Shown: in pieces, positions 12,112 through 23,089 of the stretch
Layout: the number at the start of each line of letters is the position of its first letter
Position numbering within the stretch: the stretch's first letter is position 1
DNA from: Phaffia rhodozyma
Taxonomy: Eukaryota; Basidiomycota; Tremellomycetes; Cystofilobasidiales; Mrakiaceae
Assembly (NCBI GenBank): GCA_014706385.1
Contig: JACGZH010000004.1
Span: forward strand, 2,046,001 to 2,110,000
Direction: 5' to 3'
DNA: 64,000 bases
Made by a program: the position numbers and the translations under genes
The notes under the pieces: generated by a model
Databases searched by the model: none
Seen by the model: only the letters and a program-made list of their open reading frames with translations
Told to the model about the DNA's origin: nothing

Positions 12112-15001
12112 TTAAGTGGCTTGGGGCGTCAGCGCAGAAACAGGGACGATCGCCGGCGTTGAAGCAGGAGGACCACAGCATGCCTTCTTCGCGCTCACCA
12201 CCTCTATCCCGTCCTCCTTTTCGTCCTTCGTCTCGACCTGCTGTTGTCTGTGACAGCTCTTTTCTTCTACGATTCCGCTTGGGTCTTCGTCCGCGCTCAC
12301 CGGCCTACAGTCACATTCACAGCCTGTCTGTCCGCACTCTGAGGGATCGCAACATTTTGCCTGTCGTCTGTAATATCGAGTCGCGCACACATGCACAATA
12401 AGGTCAGCATCAAGAATAAAACATACGGATGACGACAATGAGGGAAGGGAAGGGAGACTGACTTTAATTCACGGTCCTTGAAGTAAAAGACAAAGGAAGC
12501 AACAATACAGAGTACGGCAAACCCAAGGGCAGCTCTGTAACCTACTCTGTAATGAGGAGCCTGAGCGGCCGGGTAGATCAGGACTATCGAAACAGAGAAG
12601 GAAAAGGAAAGTCGAGTTTGAGCACAGAAAGAGGAGAGACAAAGGACGAGGCAAGGCAAGAAATACGAACCGTTGGCCCAACTGTCGATGACGTAGACGA
12701 AAGTGACGATCACTCCGATCTGTAACGATCTCTCCTCGGGACTCGGGCACCAATCTGCCATCCAGGCCTGGTGAGAAGGAAGGAAGGAAAGAGGCCATCA
12801 GAAACTCGGGACGTTTGGTAGACAGAGAGAAGGAGTGGACAGAAAAACTAACGATGAGGATCGGGCCGACTCCGTTGGACATCCAAAGTAGATAGTAACC
12901 GACCATCTTTGTTTCGAACGATGCTGGCCAGATCTGAGAGACGACAAGCGGTGTTGGTATGAATATCAAAAGAGAGAGGCGCGCGGGAAAAAGACGTACC
13001 GAAAGAATGATGGTCCCGATAAGCATGGTGGTCATCTGTCCAACGATCCACTCCAACTTTCTACCGGTCCTACCACTTCCCCAGGCACAGCCAACCATGA
13101 CGATGATCTGGAGGACATAACCGCCGATAGGGATCAGGTTCAACTGGCTGACGGAGAATCGGGTAGTGCCATTGGCGTTCTTTGCTGCTTTGAGGAAGAG
13201 GATGATCCAGGTGTTTGCGTTCTGGGTTTCTGTCCAGCCGCTATTGAAGGTAGGATAGAGGAAGGTCAAGTTTATAATCAAATTAAAAAGACTTCTAAAT
13301 CAGTATCAAGACGAAAAGGAAGATCCGAGTTAGAATACGATCAAACGAAAACTCACACATAAGCCAAACCGAAGACATAGAGGGTCCAACTGGTAAAGAC
13401 TTTCTTCACGAGCGCGAGCGTCCATTTTGTGGGTGGCAGCTTTTTGACGTCCGACATCCTTTCCTGCGCGATCAACCGTTCAAGCTTGCTCAACCAGATC
13501 ACTCTGGTCTCTCCTGGGTTGTCGGGGATGAGGAGCAGTCCAAACGAGGCGATGATGACGGTCATCATTGCGTTGAATACAAAGCTGTCGAAAGAATTTG
13601 AGTCGAAGGGACAAAATCAGTTTTGTGTTCTTTGGAAAAGGAATTGAGAAAGAGGGAAGAGGGAACAAGAAGAAGAAAGAAACTGACAGCCATTTCCAAC
13701 CGGGAAGACCACCGACGCCATCCATGTTTGAATGGAGAGCGGCCTGCATGAAGCCGACAAAGATGTTGGCGGCCGGATAACTAGTCCCAAAGATGGCGAG
13801 CCTGGTGGCCAACTCGGAAGGGGTGCTGTGAGAAAAGGAAAAAGAGTTATTTTTTTGTCTCGCGTGCGCAAAGGAGAAACCGGGTGGGGAGGAGGGGAAC
13901 TTACTACCAACAGCAAAGCACGCAGACGACTACAGAGATGGATCAGTTGGAGAGCAATCAGCATATGTGCTCCGGTGATTCATACATATATAGAAGAGAC
14001 ATACTTCCGGGGTAGGAACTAGCTTCAAGCAAACCGATAAAGAATCGGAGGGCATACATTCCGTTGACGGTCTTGCAGGCGGCCATGAGTCCTGTGGGTG
14101 TGGGCGCGCGCGCGTGTGAGAAAGAGAAGAGTAAGAGAGAGAAACAAGTCGTGTCAGGGGGTTGTCGTTTGAAGGTTATAATGATGGAGGAAATCAGACG
14201 AACCAGTCATAAGACCCCATGCAATCTCCAATCCGGGCAACCAGTAACTTGGTCTAATTTTTGTGAGAATGATCTGAGAGGGAATGATCCTAGAGGTGGG
14301 ATGATGAGCGTGAACAGGGTGTGTCAGAAGAGAAGAATTAGTGAAAGGAAGAGGAGAAAGATGCCACGGGGAGAGAACATACATCAACGCGTAGCCGACT
14401 CGGTAAGTGGTGTCCATGTAGTTTAGTTCGTTCCCTCCCATATTAAGCTGAACAGGAGGGGGTAGGGGAGAAGAGTGAGTGAGTACTTGTCAGTATATGA
14501 GTGAGTGAGTGAGAGAGTGTGTGTGTGTGTGTGCGCTTGCTAGTACACGTTGGGCGACTGAGCGCACATACACCCATACAAACGAAAGGGAAAGGAGTAG
14601 ACTAACATCCTCCTTCATTCCACTTGCATAGGCTGTCTTGTAGTTTGATGCATCGATTTGCTGGACGGGTGGAGAATTAAGGTTAATAGTAACCAGGCAA
14701 GACAGATGGTCAGCCAAGGAGAAGGGATAGAGGGCAAAGGAAGAAGGGGGAAGGACGGAAAGGCAAAGGCAAAGGCAAAGGCAAAGGCAAAGGCAAAGGC
14801 AAAGAAAGAGCGACTAACCTTGATGACATAGGAGAACCAAGCCCAGGTCAAGAGACAGAGATCCAACTTCCAGAGGAACTTCCGTTCGGCCTGTTTCGTC
14901 CTGTAGGACTGTTGGCCAGGTGGTGAGCAGCAGCAACCCTGGGGGGGTGGGTCGACGGATGAGAGCGTTCCCTCTAGTTTTTCTAACTTTGAGTCTGACA
15001 T
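12112..15001 (-). CDS. MFS permease, Dal5/allantoate-pantothenate (anion:cation symporter) family, with Cys-rich tails
   Basis: A twelve-helix major facilitator for a small organic acid or vitamin-like anion. The reading from the N-terminus is MSDSKLEKLEG, GCCCSPPGQQ, then RKFLWKLDLCLLTWAWFSYV, DASNYKTAYASGMKED, MDTTYRVGYALM, IILTKIRPSYWLPGLEIAWG, NGMYALRFFIGLLEASSYPG, FNAMMTVIIASFGLLLIPD, a loop KLERLIAQERMSDVKKL, and later helices ending VLCIVASFVFYFKDRELK. The ..R.W.LP.LE..WG, RF..GLLEA..YPG and IPD.P elements place it near Dal5/Liz1/Vht1/Fen2. At least ten introns interrupt it. The last exon, joined in frame through the codon AA|A, encodes an unusual tail with CCDPSECGQTGCECDC and a later ACCGPP. 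The substrate cannot be read from the sequence. An in-frame ATG 60 bp further upstream is possible. Confidence 0.85.
14758..14804 (+). repeat. (AAAGGC)n hexanucleotide repeat in an intron
   Basis: About seven to eight AAAGGC units (GCCTTT on the coding strand) fall inside the first intron of the Dal5-like transporter, whose donor is at 14818. Confidence 0.9.
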
Positions 15002-16143
15002 CGACGGCGAGTGGGAGGGTGAGAGATCAGGGTTGTAAGCCAGTTGATTGTGTGGACACATGGTGGGTGTCGGATCCGACGCTCGGTGAGCGGAGGAGGA
15101 GGAGGAGGTGAGTTAAGGGAGGGAGGGGCCCAGAGGAGACCGAAGCAGAAGGATGCCAGGGAAGGAGAGTCGAGCGATGGAAACTGGACGCAAACTGAAC
15201 GCAAAGTCAAACGAACGACGAGGAAAGAAAGAATGAATGACGGGGGAAAGGAGAAGGAGAATGAAAAAGAAAGAAAAAGGAATGGGCGACGTTCTTTTTG
15301 AGCGATCGGGTTGACAGGTAGGAGGAGGAGAGGCACCAGGCACGAGGCATCGGAGTGTCAGGCATTAGGCACAAAGCACTAGGCACCACCGATCACCGAC
15401 CATGCACCAGCCGCGAGAGAAAGAGAACGCCGAATGAAAATCGCTCGTTCCTGCCGCCCGATGAGGCTCTTATGCTTTTGTGCTCGACTGAATGCGCTCA
15501 CTCGGACCAAGAGTTGGGAATGAGCGGGGTTTGTGTTGCGTTGTGTTGCGTTGCGTTGCGTTGTGTAGTGCAGTGCAGTGCATTGCGTATTGTGTATTAG
15601 ATAGTGTGTGATGTATAGTCTAGCATTCTAATATTCTATAGTCCATAGTATACAATTCACAGCACCTACTACGCACAACACACTCACTCCATACAGACAA
15701 ACAAACGAGGGATTTTTCTCTCTTTCTCTTTCTCTTTCTTTTTTTCCTCTCTCCTCTTCCCCTCCTCTCCTCTCTCTCCTTTCTCTCCTCTCCAATGACT
15801 TCTTCCTCTTGGCAATCGGCTCAAAACTCACAGAACCTCTTCTTTGTCGCCTCCCACAGGCCTTTTTTTTTCTTAGGTCTTTTTCCTTCGCCTCTTCTTC
15901 CCCTTCCGGCTCCGTTTCTCTCGGCTCTCTAATGAATGAGCAATTTTCGCTACAATGCCTTTTCTCTCTTTCTCCCTCACTTTCTCCCTCACCCTCTGAC
16001 GTGCTCTCTTATCTGATTTGGCCCTCCATGTAAATCATCGACGTGCACACCTCGCTGTGACATGGGCTGATCGAGCGATCTCACTCCCATACCGGTTGTA
16101 TCCAAACAATCCATGTTGACAAACATCATCTATATCCAAGAAA
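15002..16143. other. Intergenic region, low complexity, no gene seen
   Basis: Holds the promoter of the Dal5-like gene and the 3' flank of the 16.1 kb membrane-protein gene. It contains a degenerate TGTGTTGCGT-type tandem tract near 15533-15565 and CT-rich runs near 15718-15795. Open frames in it are short and dominated by these repeats. Confidence 0.5.
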
Positions 16144-17533
16144 CTAGACCTGCTCAGAAGAAGAAGCCTTTTGTGCCGTCAACACAACGGAAAGAGCAGT
16201 CATAAAAGCAAGCACCACAGAAACAAGCACGCAAGCGCACAAGCAAACACAGAAAGCAAGAGGACAAGAGAATTAGTCGTCAGAGTTCTGCCGAATTATA
16301 CTGCTCTTATCAACACACCCGCCCACTCACCTCGTCCAGTCTGACGGACGGTCTGTTCCACCCAACAAACACCCGTCGGCCGACCGGCAGGATCACCCCA
16401 ACCACGCCCAGAATCGCTAGCCTGGTCCACAAAAAGGCGGCAGAGTACTTTTCCAGGTGGGCACTCTGATGCTTCCCGTGGGGCGGATGAAGCCCAATGT
16501 CCATCGGTTTCTCGCCAAGCATCGCAGGAAGCACATTCCGGATCGCGTACACCATCAATCCAACCAACGTGATGACGATCAAATGTAAATCTATCCGCCG
16601 GATCATCGCCGGCTTCGTCACGGTGAGCGAAAGTAGCGACAGCAACGACAGATAGAACTAGACAGTGTGAAAACAACATGTCAGTCTATCTTTCTATCTC
16701 TTCACAAGATTAAACATCTCTGCCCAACACATACCCACACACACATATATATATAGAAAAGAAATACGTACAAACACACAACACTGTCCAATCTCAACCC
16801 ATTCTTCCCTTCCGAAAGCCTGTCTCACTCTATCCTCCTTCTTGTTCTTGTTCTTGTGCTTGCTCACCCCAACCTTCGATCCGTCCTCATGGTTCACCAC
16901 CTCGCTGTCCAACACCGCAGACGCGATCGACAGCGCCAACAGCGAGAGAAAGCCTACGAGCCGGAGAGCGTTCGCCGAAAAGTCCACCCACCCACCCACC
17001 AACTCGACATGAGCCTTCAGATCCGCCCAGAGCGATCCTCCGGACGCAGAAAGAAACCGAGGAGGAGCAGCCGTCGGCTGCCCGTCAGACGGTCCGTCCG
17101 CCTGCTCCTGCCCTAAAGCCTGATCCCGGTCGACATCGTCCTCGTCCAGAAAGATCTGCGGTCGGAAAGAGAGTCGGATCTTTTCCAACACGTACTTCCA
17201 TACTCGTCGACCGAATGGGAAGAACAGGATCACGATCGAGACCACAGACAGATACACCAGCACCGTTCGTCCGTCCACCAACGGGTTCACCGAGTGTTTC
17301 TTTCTAGAGTATATTTCCGTGTGTGTGAGAGTGTATATGTATGTGCAAATGTAGATGGATTGGTGTGTCTAGTGTCAATTCATGCCTCTGTATATTCACA
17401 TGTGCATCTCTCTTCCTCTCTCTCTTTGCTCTCTACCCACCTGCCTGTGAGAGTGTTTTGAGAAAGAAAGAGAGAGAGGAAAATTAGAAAACACGTACGA
17501 CGAGGCGGGTACGGTAGAATTCGTTAGCGTCAT
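16144..17533 (-). CDS. Multi-pass membrane protein of unknown function (possible TMD0-like module)
   Basis: Not recognised with certainty. Exon 1 (MTLTNSTVPASS) joins through TC|A to KKHSVNPLVDGRTVLVYL. The protein has about five or six hydrophobic segments, including VLVYLSVVSIVILFFPFG, LRLVGFLSLLALSIASAVL, DLHLIVITLVGLMVYAI and FLWTRLAILGVVGVILPVG. These are separated by an acidic Gln/Asp loop and a Lys-rich loop (KHKNKNKKEDR). Two segments end with a PFGRRV or PVGRRV motif, hinting at an internal duplication. The last exon, after a GTGAGT donor, gives ASSSEQV and a TAG at 16144..16146. The pattern of an N-terminal helix bundle ending RRVFVGWNRPS..ASSSEQ recalls the TMD0-linker of fungal ABCC transporters, but no ABC core follows. 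This is inference only. Confidence 0.6.
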
Positions 17534-17764
17534 CTTTGAATTTGTTTCTGTTCCTGCTAAAAGAGAGGAAAGAATGAACGAATAGAGGTCAAGGACAGAA
17601 AGCAACGTCGTCAAGAAGCAGAGAAATCAAAAATTGCTGGGGTGTAGAGAGATGAAGAGAGGGGAAGAAGAGAAAATAAAAACCGAGACTCGAATGCTCA
17701 CACGACAAACACCGCGTTAGGGTTATAAGTAATATGAGTGCTTTTGTAAGGCTCGGTGTTTGAG

Positions 17765-18413
17765 TGTCAGGGATACGGGTTGGGTATCACGTGATCTCAT
17801 ACGTGGGTTACCCCTACAGGCTATTCTTTCCCTCCATCCCTTATGTCTCTTCACCCATTTTCCATCATGCTCCAGTTTGCATGGTTCATGCCTCGTTGTC
17901 TTTGGCTCTCGTGATCTTGATCCTCTCTAGGCTCGTCATATGTATATCGTTAGTGGCAGACCAAATGCGCAAGGGGTCCTGATATAAGACGGGGACGCCC
18001 TCGCGCCTTCTTGGATAAGAGTTTTCCTCAAGCTGAAGTTCTTGTCGAATCCTCTTATCCCAAGTACATTGTTAATAGTTTGGTCTGCTTCAGGTATCGT
18101 CCTTGTATCTTGTTGAAACCTCTTATCCAAAGTATATTGTTAATAGTTTGGATAAGAGGATTCGACAAGAACTTCAGCTTGAGGAAAACTCTCATCAATA
18201 AGGCGCGAGAGCGTCCCCTTATATGTCGGGACGTCTCGCGCATCTGGCCCGCAAGTAGGTATATACATATGAAGAGACTATATACATTCGTGATCACGAG
18301 GACCGCATAGAGTGAAGAAGAGGAGAGATATAAATGATGGACAGTAGAAGGAAACAGCTTGTAGTAGTAACACAAGCTGCGAAACACGTGTTACTTAACC
18401 CGCACCCCTGACA
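17765..18413. mobile_element. TGTCAGGG-ended repeat element with internal foldback
   Basis: A 649-bp unit. Its left end reads TGTCAGGGATACGGGTTGGG and its right end, reverse-complemented, reads TGTCAGGGGTGCGGGTTAAG. Both continue to CACGTG, giving imperfect terminal inverted repeats of roughly 29 bp. No protein-coding capacity is seen. The right end directly abuts the target duplication of the next element (18415-18847), whose insertion reused the last bases of this one. It could be a non-autonomous LTR-type unit or a MITE-like element; the TG..CA ends fit either. No matching flanking duplication was found. Confidence 0.65.
17908..18300. repeat. Long imperfect inverted repeat (foldback arms about 150 bp)
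   Basis: The left arm 17908-18060 pairs with the right arm 18148-18300. The inner 42 nt (18019-18060 against 18150-18191) are perfectly complementary, covering the block that contains TCCTCAAGCTGAAGTTCTTG. The outer part is an imperfect match (for example CTCGTGATC and CATATGTATAT on both sides). The loop (18061-18147) holds two direct copies of a CCTCTTATCC..GTTAATAGTTTGG motif, and the second copy forms its own small palindrome. If transcribed this would form a long hairpin. Confidence 0.9.
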
Positions 18414-18414
18414 T

Positions 18415-18847
18415 TGTCAGGGATGTGACCTGAGTGTTACACCTCGGTAACCTTCTTTTGGTTCTGTTGTTTCTCCTGCCTCGGTATTCCTTATGCTCTC
18501 TCATTACATCAACATGCAGGTATATGACCTTCCAGCGCAGGTGCTTCTAGCACCTTCTATGACCTGTTCTATTATGCATAATCGTTGGAGTCTAAGGATG
18601 ATATATAAGACGGGTCCCCTTTGCCACCCATAGCATAGTCTACCAAGTCTGAATCCTTTGTCATTCCGTGGTTCCCTAGTACTCTTGTTCCATTGTTGTA
18701 TCAACCTTATTCATACGATTTCCCTGCCTTGCGCTCTCGTCACAGTCACCAAGCTAGAGAGCCTGAACTTCCTTCTTGCCAGCCCTATTCCCTGCCTGGT
18801 TACATTCTTGTAACCCTCCCGTTACCCTCTGAACCCGGACCCTGACA
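18415..18847 (+). repeat. Solo LTR-like element, copy B, with 5-bp target-site duplication GACAT
   Basis: 433 bp from TGTCAGGGATGTGACCTGAG to CCCGGACCCTGACA. It is the second copy of the 5522-5957 sequence in the same orientation. It is flanked on both sides by GACAT (18410-18414 and 18848-18852), a 5-bp duplication as made by LTR-retrotransposon integrases. The insertion point is the terminal CCCTGACA of the neighbouring 17765-18413 element, so it is nested in, and younger than, that element. No internal gag-pol remains. Confidence 0.85.
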
Positions 18848-18852
18848 GACAT

Positions 18853-20398
18853 TTCCTATATGTAACCGTGATCTGCCACGTGATAACCCTAATTGCATTC
18901 GCACGTGGTCCGCCCTCGGCCGATCTGTCCTTTGGCGGCCTCCGCTCTCTTTACGATTTGCTAAAGCACAGGGAAGATAACAGAAGAAGACAGAAGATTG
19001 GTACAAAGGGCAGAACGGGAACGGCAGCAGAGCAAGAGCAGCCAGGCAAAAGCATCCATCATAAGCAAACCCCAAGTCATTGTGGAGTGAGACTCTTTTC
19101 CTTCGGTCAAACAACAAGAGACAAGAGACAACCTGATGCAAGACGCCCACACTCAAAGGCGCACAAGCCGAATTGCATCTGATGTTTTACATTCTAATTC
19201 TATTTCGAGCCTCATTCTCTCTATCTCTCTTCCTTCAGCTCTCTACACCATCTCCCCTTGATGCCGGACACTGTAAATGTCCGGGGCATGAGAATGTTAA
19301 TATTCTTTATTCACAACCTCTCTGACCTTGTCTAGCTGTCCATCCCAAACCCAGGCCAGTCGTTGGACCCGACTGGTAAGAAAATTTCCCGAAGCCGATC
19401 AGCAAGTCGATTGCTCGATCGGCCGATCAGAATCCCTCTACACACCAGCATCCGCAGTGCTTATCCTCCGGCGTTTGCCTCTCTCTCTGCTGCCTTCCAT
19501 GTGCTGGTCCCTCGCCCGGGGCAACAAACCCGCCCGCCCCCGCGTTCCTTTCAGACGTGCCTTGTTTGTCACTCATATCTGTGCCGCCTCCCTCCGCCAC
19601 CCTCCTAGGGCGTCTACAGTAGCCGGCTCGGATCCATGGCCTTTGACCATAACCGAGCCGATCCAAAGATAAACGCCATGTTCTGACTCAAATCTGGGCA
19701 CACACACACTCTCTCCTCTGTGCGTTGTTGAGATACGGCACTCGGTTTTCTTTCTTTCTCCATCACTCTATATGACCGACGCTGAGACCGTCCGTTGTGT
19801 ACGCGTCCCACCAGCTAAGCTCAGACTCAGACTCCGGCTTGGGACGTCATGCGTTGAGAACTGTGCTTGTTGTATATGCCTCGCTGCGAATGAAACCTTG
19901 TCGCTTCTTTTACTTGGTGAGACCGATGGATTAAAGATGATGTAATTGTTCGAATTCGATCCACCACATGAGTAAAGAAGAAACAGTACACGTCCCATAC
20001 TCTTGCAGCTTCTCTTGATCCGACTGGCCTAGAAAGATTTCGATGAATTTATCCGGCAAATAGAATGAAAGAAAGTTGAAAAAGAGAGAGAGAGAGAGGG
20101 AGAAAGAAACATCGCTTTCGTACTCCTATCTTTCTCAAGCATTCCAGTCGGTCGTCTCTTTCCTTTCTTGTCCCTTCCCTCCTTTCTACCATCATTCCTT
20201 CCTTCCCTTCGTGCTCGAGAAAGAGTCACAAACCAAGCAACACAGAAAGAACGGGAGACAGAAAGAAAGGAAGAAAAAAAAAGAGAAAAAAAAAGGGAAG
20301 AAAGAAAGAAAGGTTGTTTCAACCTTCACTTGCTTCCTCGTTCCCGACTGCTTCGCTATCCTTTCCAATCCTATTTTCCGTCCGCCTCGGATCCAACC
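18853..20398. other. Intergenic region upstream of the receptor-like gene
   Basis: About 1.5 kb with no gene I can support. A 114-codon frame at 19328-19672 is Pro/Arg/Ser-rich without a domain and has an equally long antisense frame. GAGA/CT-rich and GGAAGAAAGAAAG tracts near 20075-20310 look like the promoter and leader of the downstream gene. Confidence 0.45.
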
Positions 20399-21957
20399 AT
20401 GCCCAAGACCTCAGCGGATTATACACGTCCTGTTTGTCTCTTTCCTTGCTCTCTCTCTCTCTCTCTCTCTTCTAATTGTTCTTCTTCGACACGGAAACCC
20501 TCACTCTCGATACCTCACCTTCTGACTATCTTTTTCCCATGTTCCGACCATCTTCTCTCCGCCTCGCCTCGCCCCTCCAAAGTCGAAATTCGTGGTCCCA
20601 TACTTTTTCCTCCAAATCTCTTGTTTCGTCTCGCTCTCCACCCTCCTGTTCACCTTCCAACGTATCAAAGGAATCCATCGGGATGCGACGCTCAAAAACA
20701 TGCTGCTCATCTTTATCATCAATAGCTTGTTCAATTCCTTATTGTCTGTCCTCTGTCCTCTGTCCTCTGTCCTCTGTCCTTTTGTAATTCGCTGTCCATC
20801 CTCTGACCGAACCATCGTGCCGATCGCTACCTACCAGGATCTTCAATGGAAACCTACAGTCGCGAACGAAAGAACCATCGTTCGGGCTATGCCTCGTCAA
20901 CGGTTCTGCCGTCATGGGCGGCTCAAGCGGTCTTGCCGGTTCTGCCTTTTCCGTGGTCTTCAGAGTGAGAACTCTCTTCCTCGTTTGACCTTCACTTTTC
21001 TCTCAAGAAGGCCTTGACCTCGTCGTGCTTTCTCTCTCTCTTCCTCTCTCGGGGCCCTATCTCATATCATTTACCTCCCCCCCTTTCCCGATCGCGTTCA
21101 TTCCTCCATCATTTTCTGCCCGCTCGACTCAAAAAGGTCTTCACGAGGATCGTTGCCTCCCAGGGTTATGCCATTCGCATCATCGATTCCAAATGGTTCT
21201 CCTTCACCCTCCTCGCCTTGCCGTGGGCACTCTGGGGTGGAGTAGCGTCTGCCAGTGTAGCCGTGCGGTCATTTCTTACGCTATCTCTTTCTCTCTCTCC
21301 ATCAGGCTTGATGAATACTGACCCTTCTGTTCTGTTCGACATTCTCTCATCTTTTCCCTCTATTCTCCTCTGGGTAAATCAGATCTCATTACGCAATAGA
21401 ACCCTCATTCACAGAGCAGTGTACGTCCTTCCTTTCACCGTCTTTCTCCACCTTATCAGACTGTCTGATGCCGATCGTTGTGCGCATCCGTTCTTTTCGT
21501 TTCCCCTTCCCTTTCTTACTCCAGATTCTACTGCACTGTAGACGAAAAAAAACTCGAAGTCACCACTACAGCCATCACTGCATCTGTCACCGGCTTTACC
21601 ATCATCATCCAACGTACGTCCGATCTCTCTCTCTCTCTCTCTCTCTCACGCACACATTGGCTCTCTTCCTGATAAAACATGCTTGTTCAACAATACACAT
21701 GCTAATATATACTTTCACTCTTACGACCATGTCATCTCCTCTCCCCGTTGACATCCCACTTTCTCTAGTCATGATGTTCGGTCTGCTGATCTACCACCGA
21801 CGAGCACTCAGAAAAGTCCTCCGACCAGCCTCCTCGTCCGTCGTCCCATCATCCTCTGGGTCTGACCAACAGAGCAACCAGCTCGACGAAGAAAACAACA
21901 TTTTCCTACAGCCAGGTGTGACTTTTCCACCAGACAGTCCACAAGAAGGCGAAGAAT

Positions 21958-21989
<32 letters not shown>

Positions 21990-23089
21990 GAAGGAGGGAC
22001 ACCAGGAGCAAACGGACGCAAAAGCGGACAGAAGCAATCCGCAACACAAAAAAGAGCGAACAAACCGAGACAGCTCAAAGGGTTGCATGGTGGTTTGGTT
22101 CTCAGAATCGGGCTCTTTATGTTCTGTGTCGTCCTCGCTTTTGTGTATGTTTCACCCGGGATTTTTATTGATCTCTTCTTTGACTTGCTCATCTTCGCCT
22201 TGTTGTATCGTTCTCTGACGCAATTTCTCGCTCTCTTTCTCTCTTTCGATCGGTCTGTCTACAGGATATCTATCGTCGTGGCCGATAATTTCACGTCCGT
22301 CACTGGTGATTTAGCTATCGGTAAGTTTCTTTTTTTTTTCTCGAAATTTTTCTTCAAGAGTCTGTTCTTGCTGAATCCTAAACTCGGGTCTTTTATCTTA
22401 TTATCAATTTTAATTATTAATTTTGTTTTCATAGCTTCCATCGGTCCTGGTGGGTTTATTCTTCTTCCAATTCATATAATAATATAATATTTATCATCAT
22501 CGTCGTCATCGTCGGCGTTCTCTACAATTCATCGCCCAGGTGTACTAACCTTCTGTCTTCTCTTTTCTCCTTTATTTTCTTGACAGCCGTCTTTCTCATC
22601 TTTGCTTCGCAGGGTACGCGCTTTCATCTGATTTTCACTTGTCTGTATCGCATTGGGGGTTCTTTTCTCTTCTTACTTACCCATCCTGAAATTTGATTCC
22701 ATCTTTCCCTTGTCCGCCCGCTCTCCCTAGACGATGTCCTGCGCGCATGGGGCTTGATGAAACCCAAAAGAGATCGCCTCAACAGCATTTCTTCCCCGTC
22801 ATGGCTACCCTCACCCGACCCACATCCGAACACTTCTTCCATCTTCAACGTCATCGACACTGCCCGCTCTTGGATAAGCTTCAAGTATCTCTCCCGGTCC
22901 CAGCCAGATAAACCGATCGGACAGGGAAGAGATCTCGAGACCGATTCAACCTCTTTCCAGATCGGGCAGATCGAGATAACAGAGGAAGAACCGTTCGTGG
23001 AGATCCTCCGGCGAGACGGAAAGTCGACAAGCGACTTGAATGAGCTTGGTTTGACGGATATCAAGTCAGCAACAAAAAGCTGTTCTTGA
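20399..23089 (+). CDS. Putative seven-transmembrane (GPCR-like) receptor
   Basis: Multi-exon membrane protein. Exon 1 is MPKTSADYTRP, then SKFVVPYFFLQISCFVSLST and LLFTFQRIKGIHRDATLKN (TM1 and loop), LLIFIINSLFNSLL (TM2), KEPSFGLCLVNGSAVMGG followed by a Ser/Gly/Ala-rich helix (TM3), SFTLLALPWALWGGVASASV (TM4), an extracellular-type stretch LRNRTLIHRAV joined to FYCTVDEKKLEVTTTAI and SVTGFTIII (TM5), VMMFGLLIYHRRALRKVL, a long Ser/Ala/Gln-rich cytoplasmic loop, HGGLVLRIGLFMFCVVLAFV (TM6), and AVFLIFASQ with DDVLRAWG (TM7 and its exit). The N..L.HR..FYC pattern before TM5 and FASQ..VLRAWG after TM7 are what I recall of basidiomycete orphan GPCR-like proteins. The ligand is unknown. Exon borders in the middle are approximate; the stop is TGA at 23087..23089. 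Confidence 0.6.
20748..20780 (+). repeat. (CTCTGTC)n tandem repeat in an intron
   Basis: About four to five copies of a CTCTGTC unit directly follow the GTCTGTCC splice donor of the receptor-like gene, so they lie within its second intron. Confidence 0.9.

Noticed and set aside
15533..15565. Tandem TTGCG/TTGTG tract as a CRISPR-like or satellite array
   Set aside because: Units are 5-10 bp, degenerate and without spacers; simple low-complexity DNA.
16144..17533. Calling the gene an ABC transporter outright
   Set aside because: No Walker A, signature or core transmembrane domains occur downstream on the same strand; only a loose N-terminal resemblance exists.
17713..17722. TTAGGG-type telomere-like motif
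   Set aside because: A single copy inside intergenic DNA; no array.
19328..19672. 114-codon Pro/Arg-rich frame
   Set aside because: Composition is low in information, a long antisense frame overlaps it, and no family is recognised.
21791..22192. 133-codon minus-strand frame with Ala/Asp runs
   Set aside because: Antisense shadow of the receptor-like gene's Ser/Ala-rich loop.
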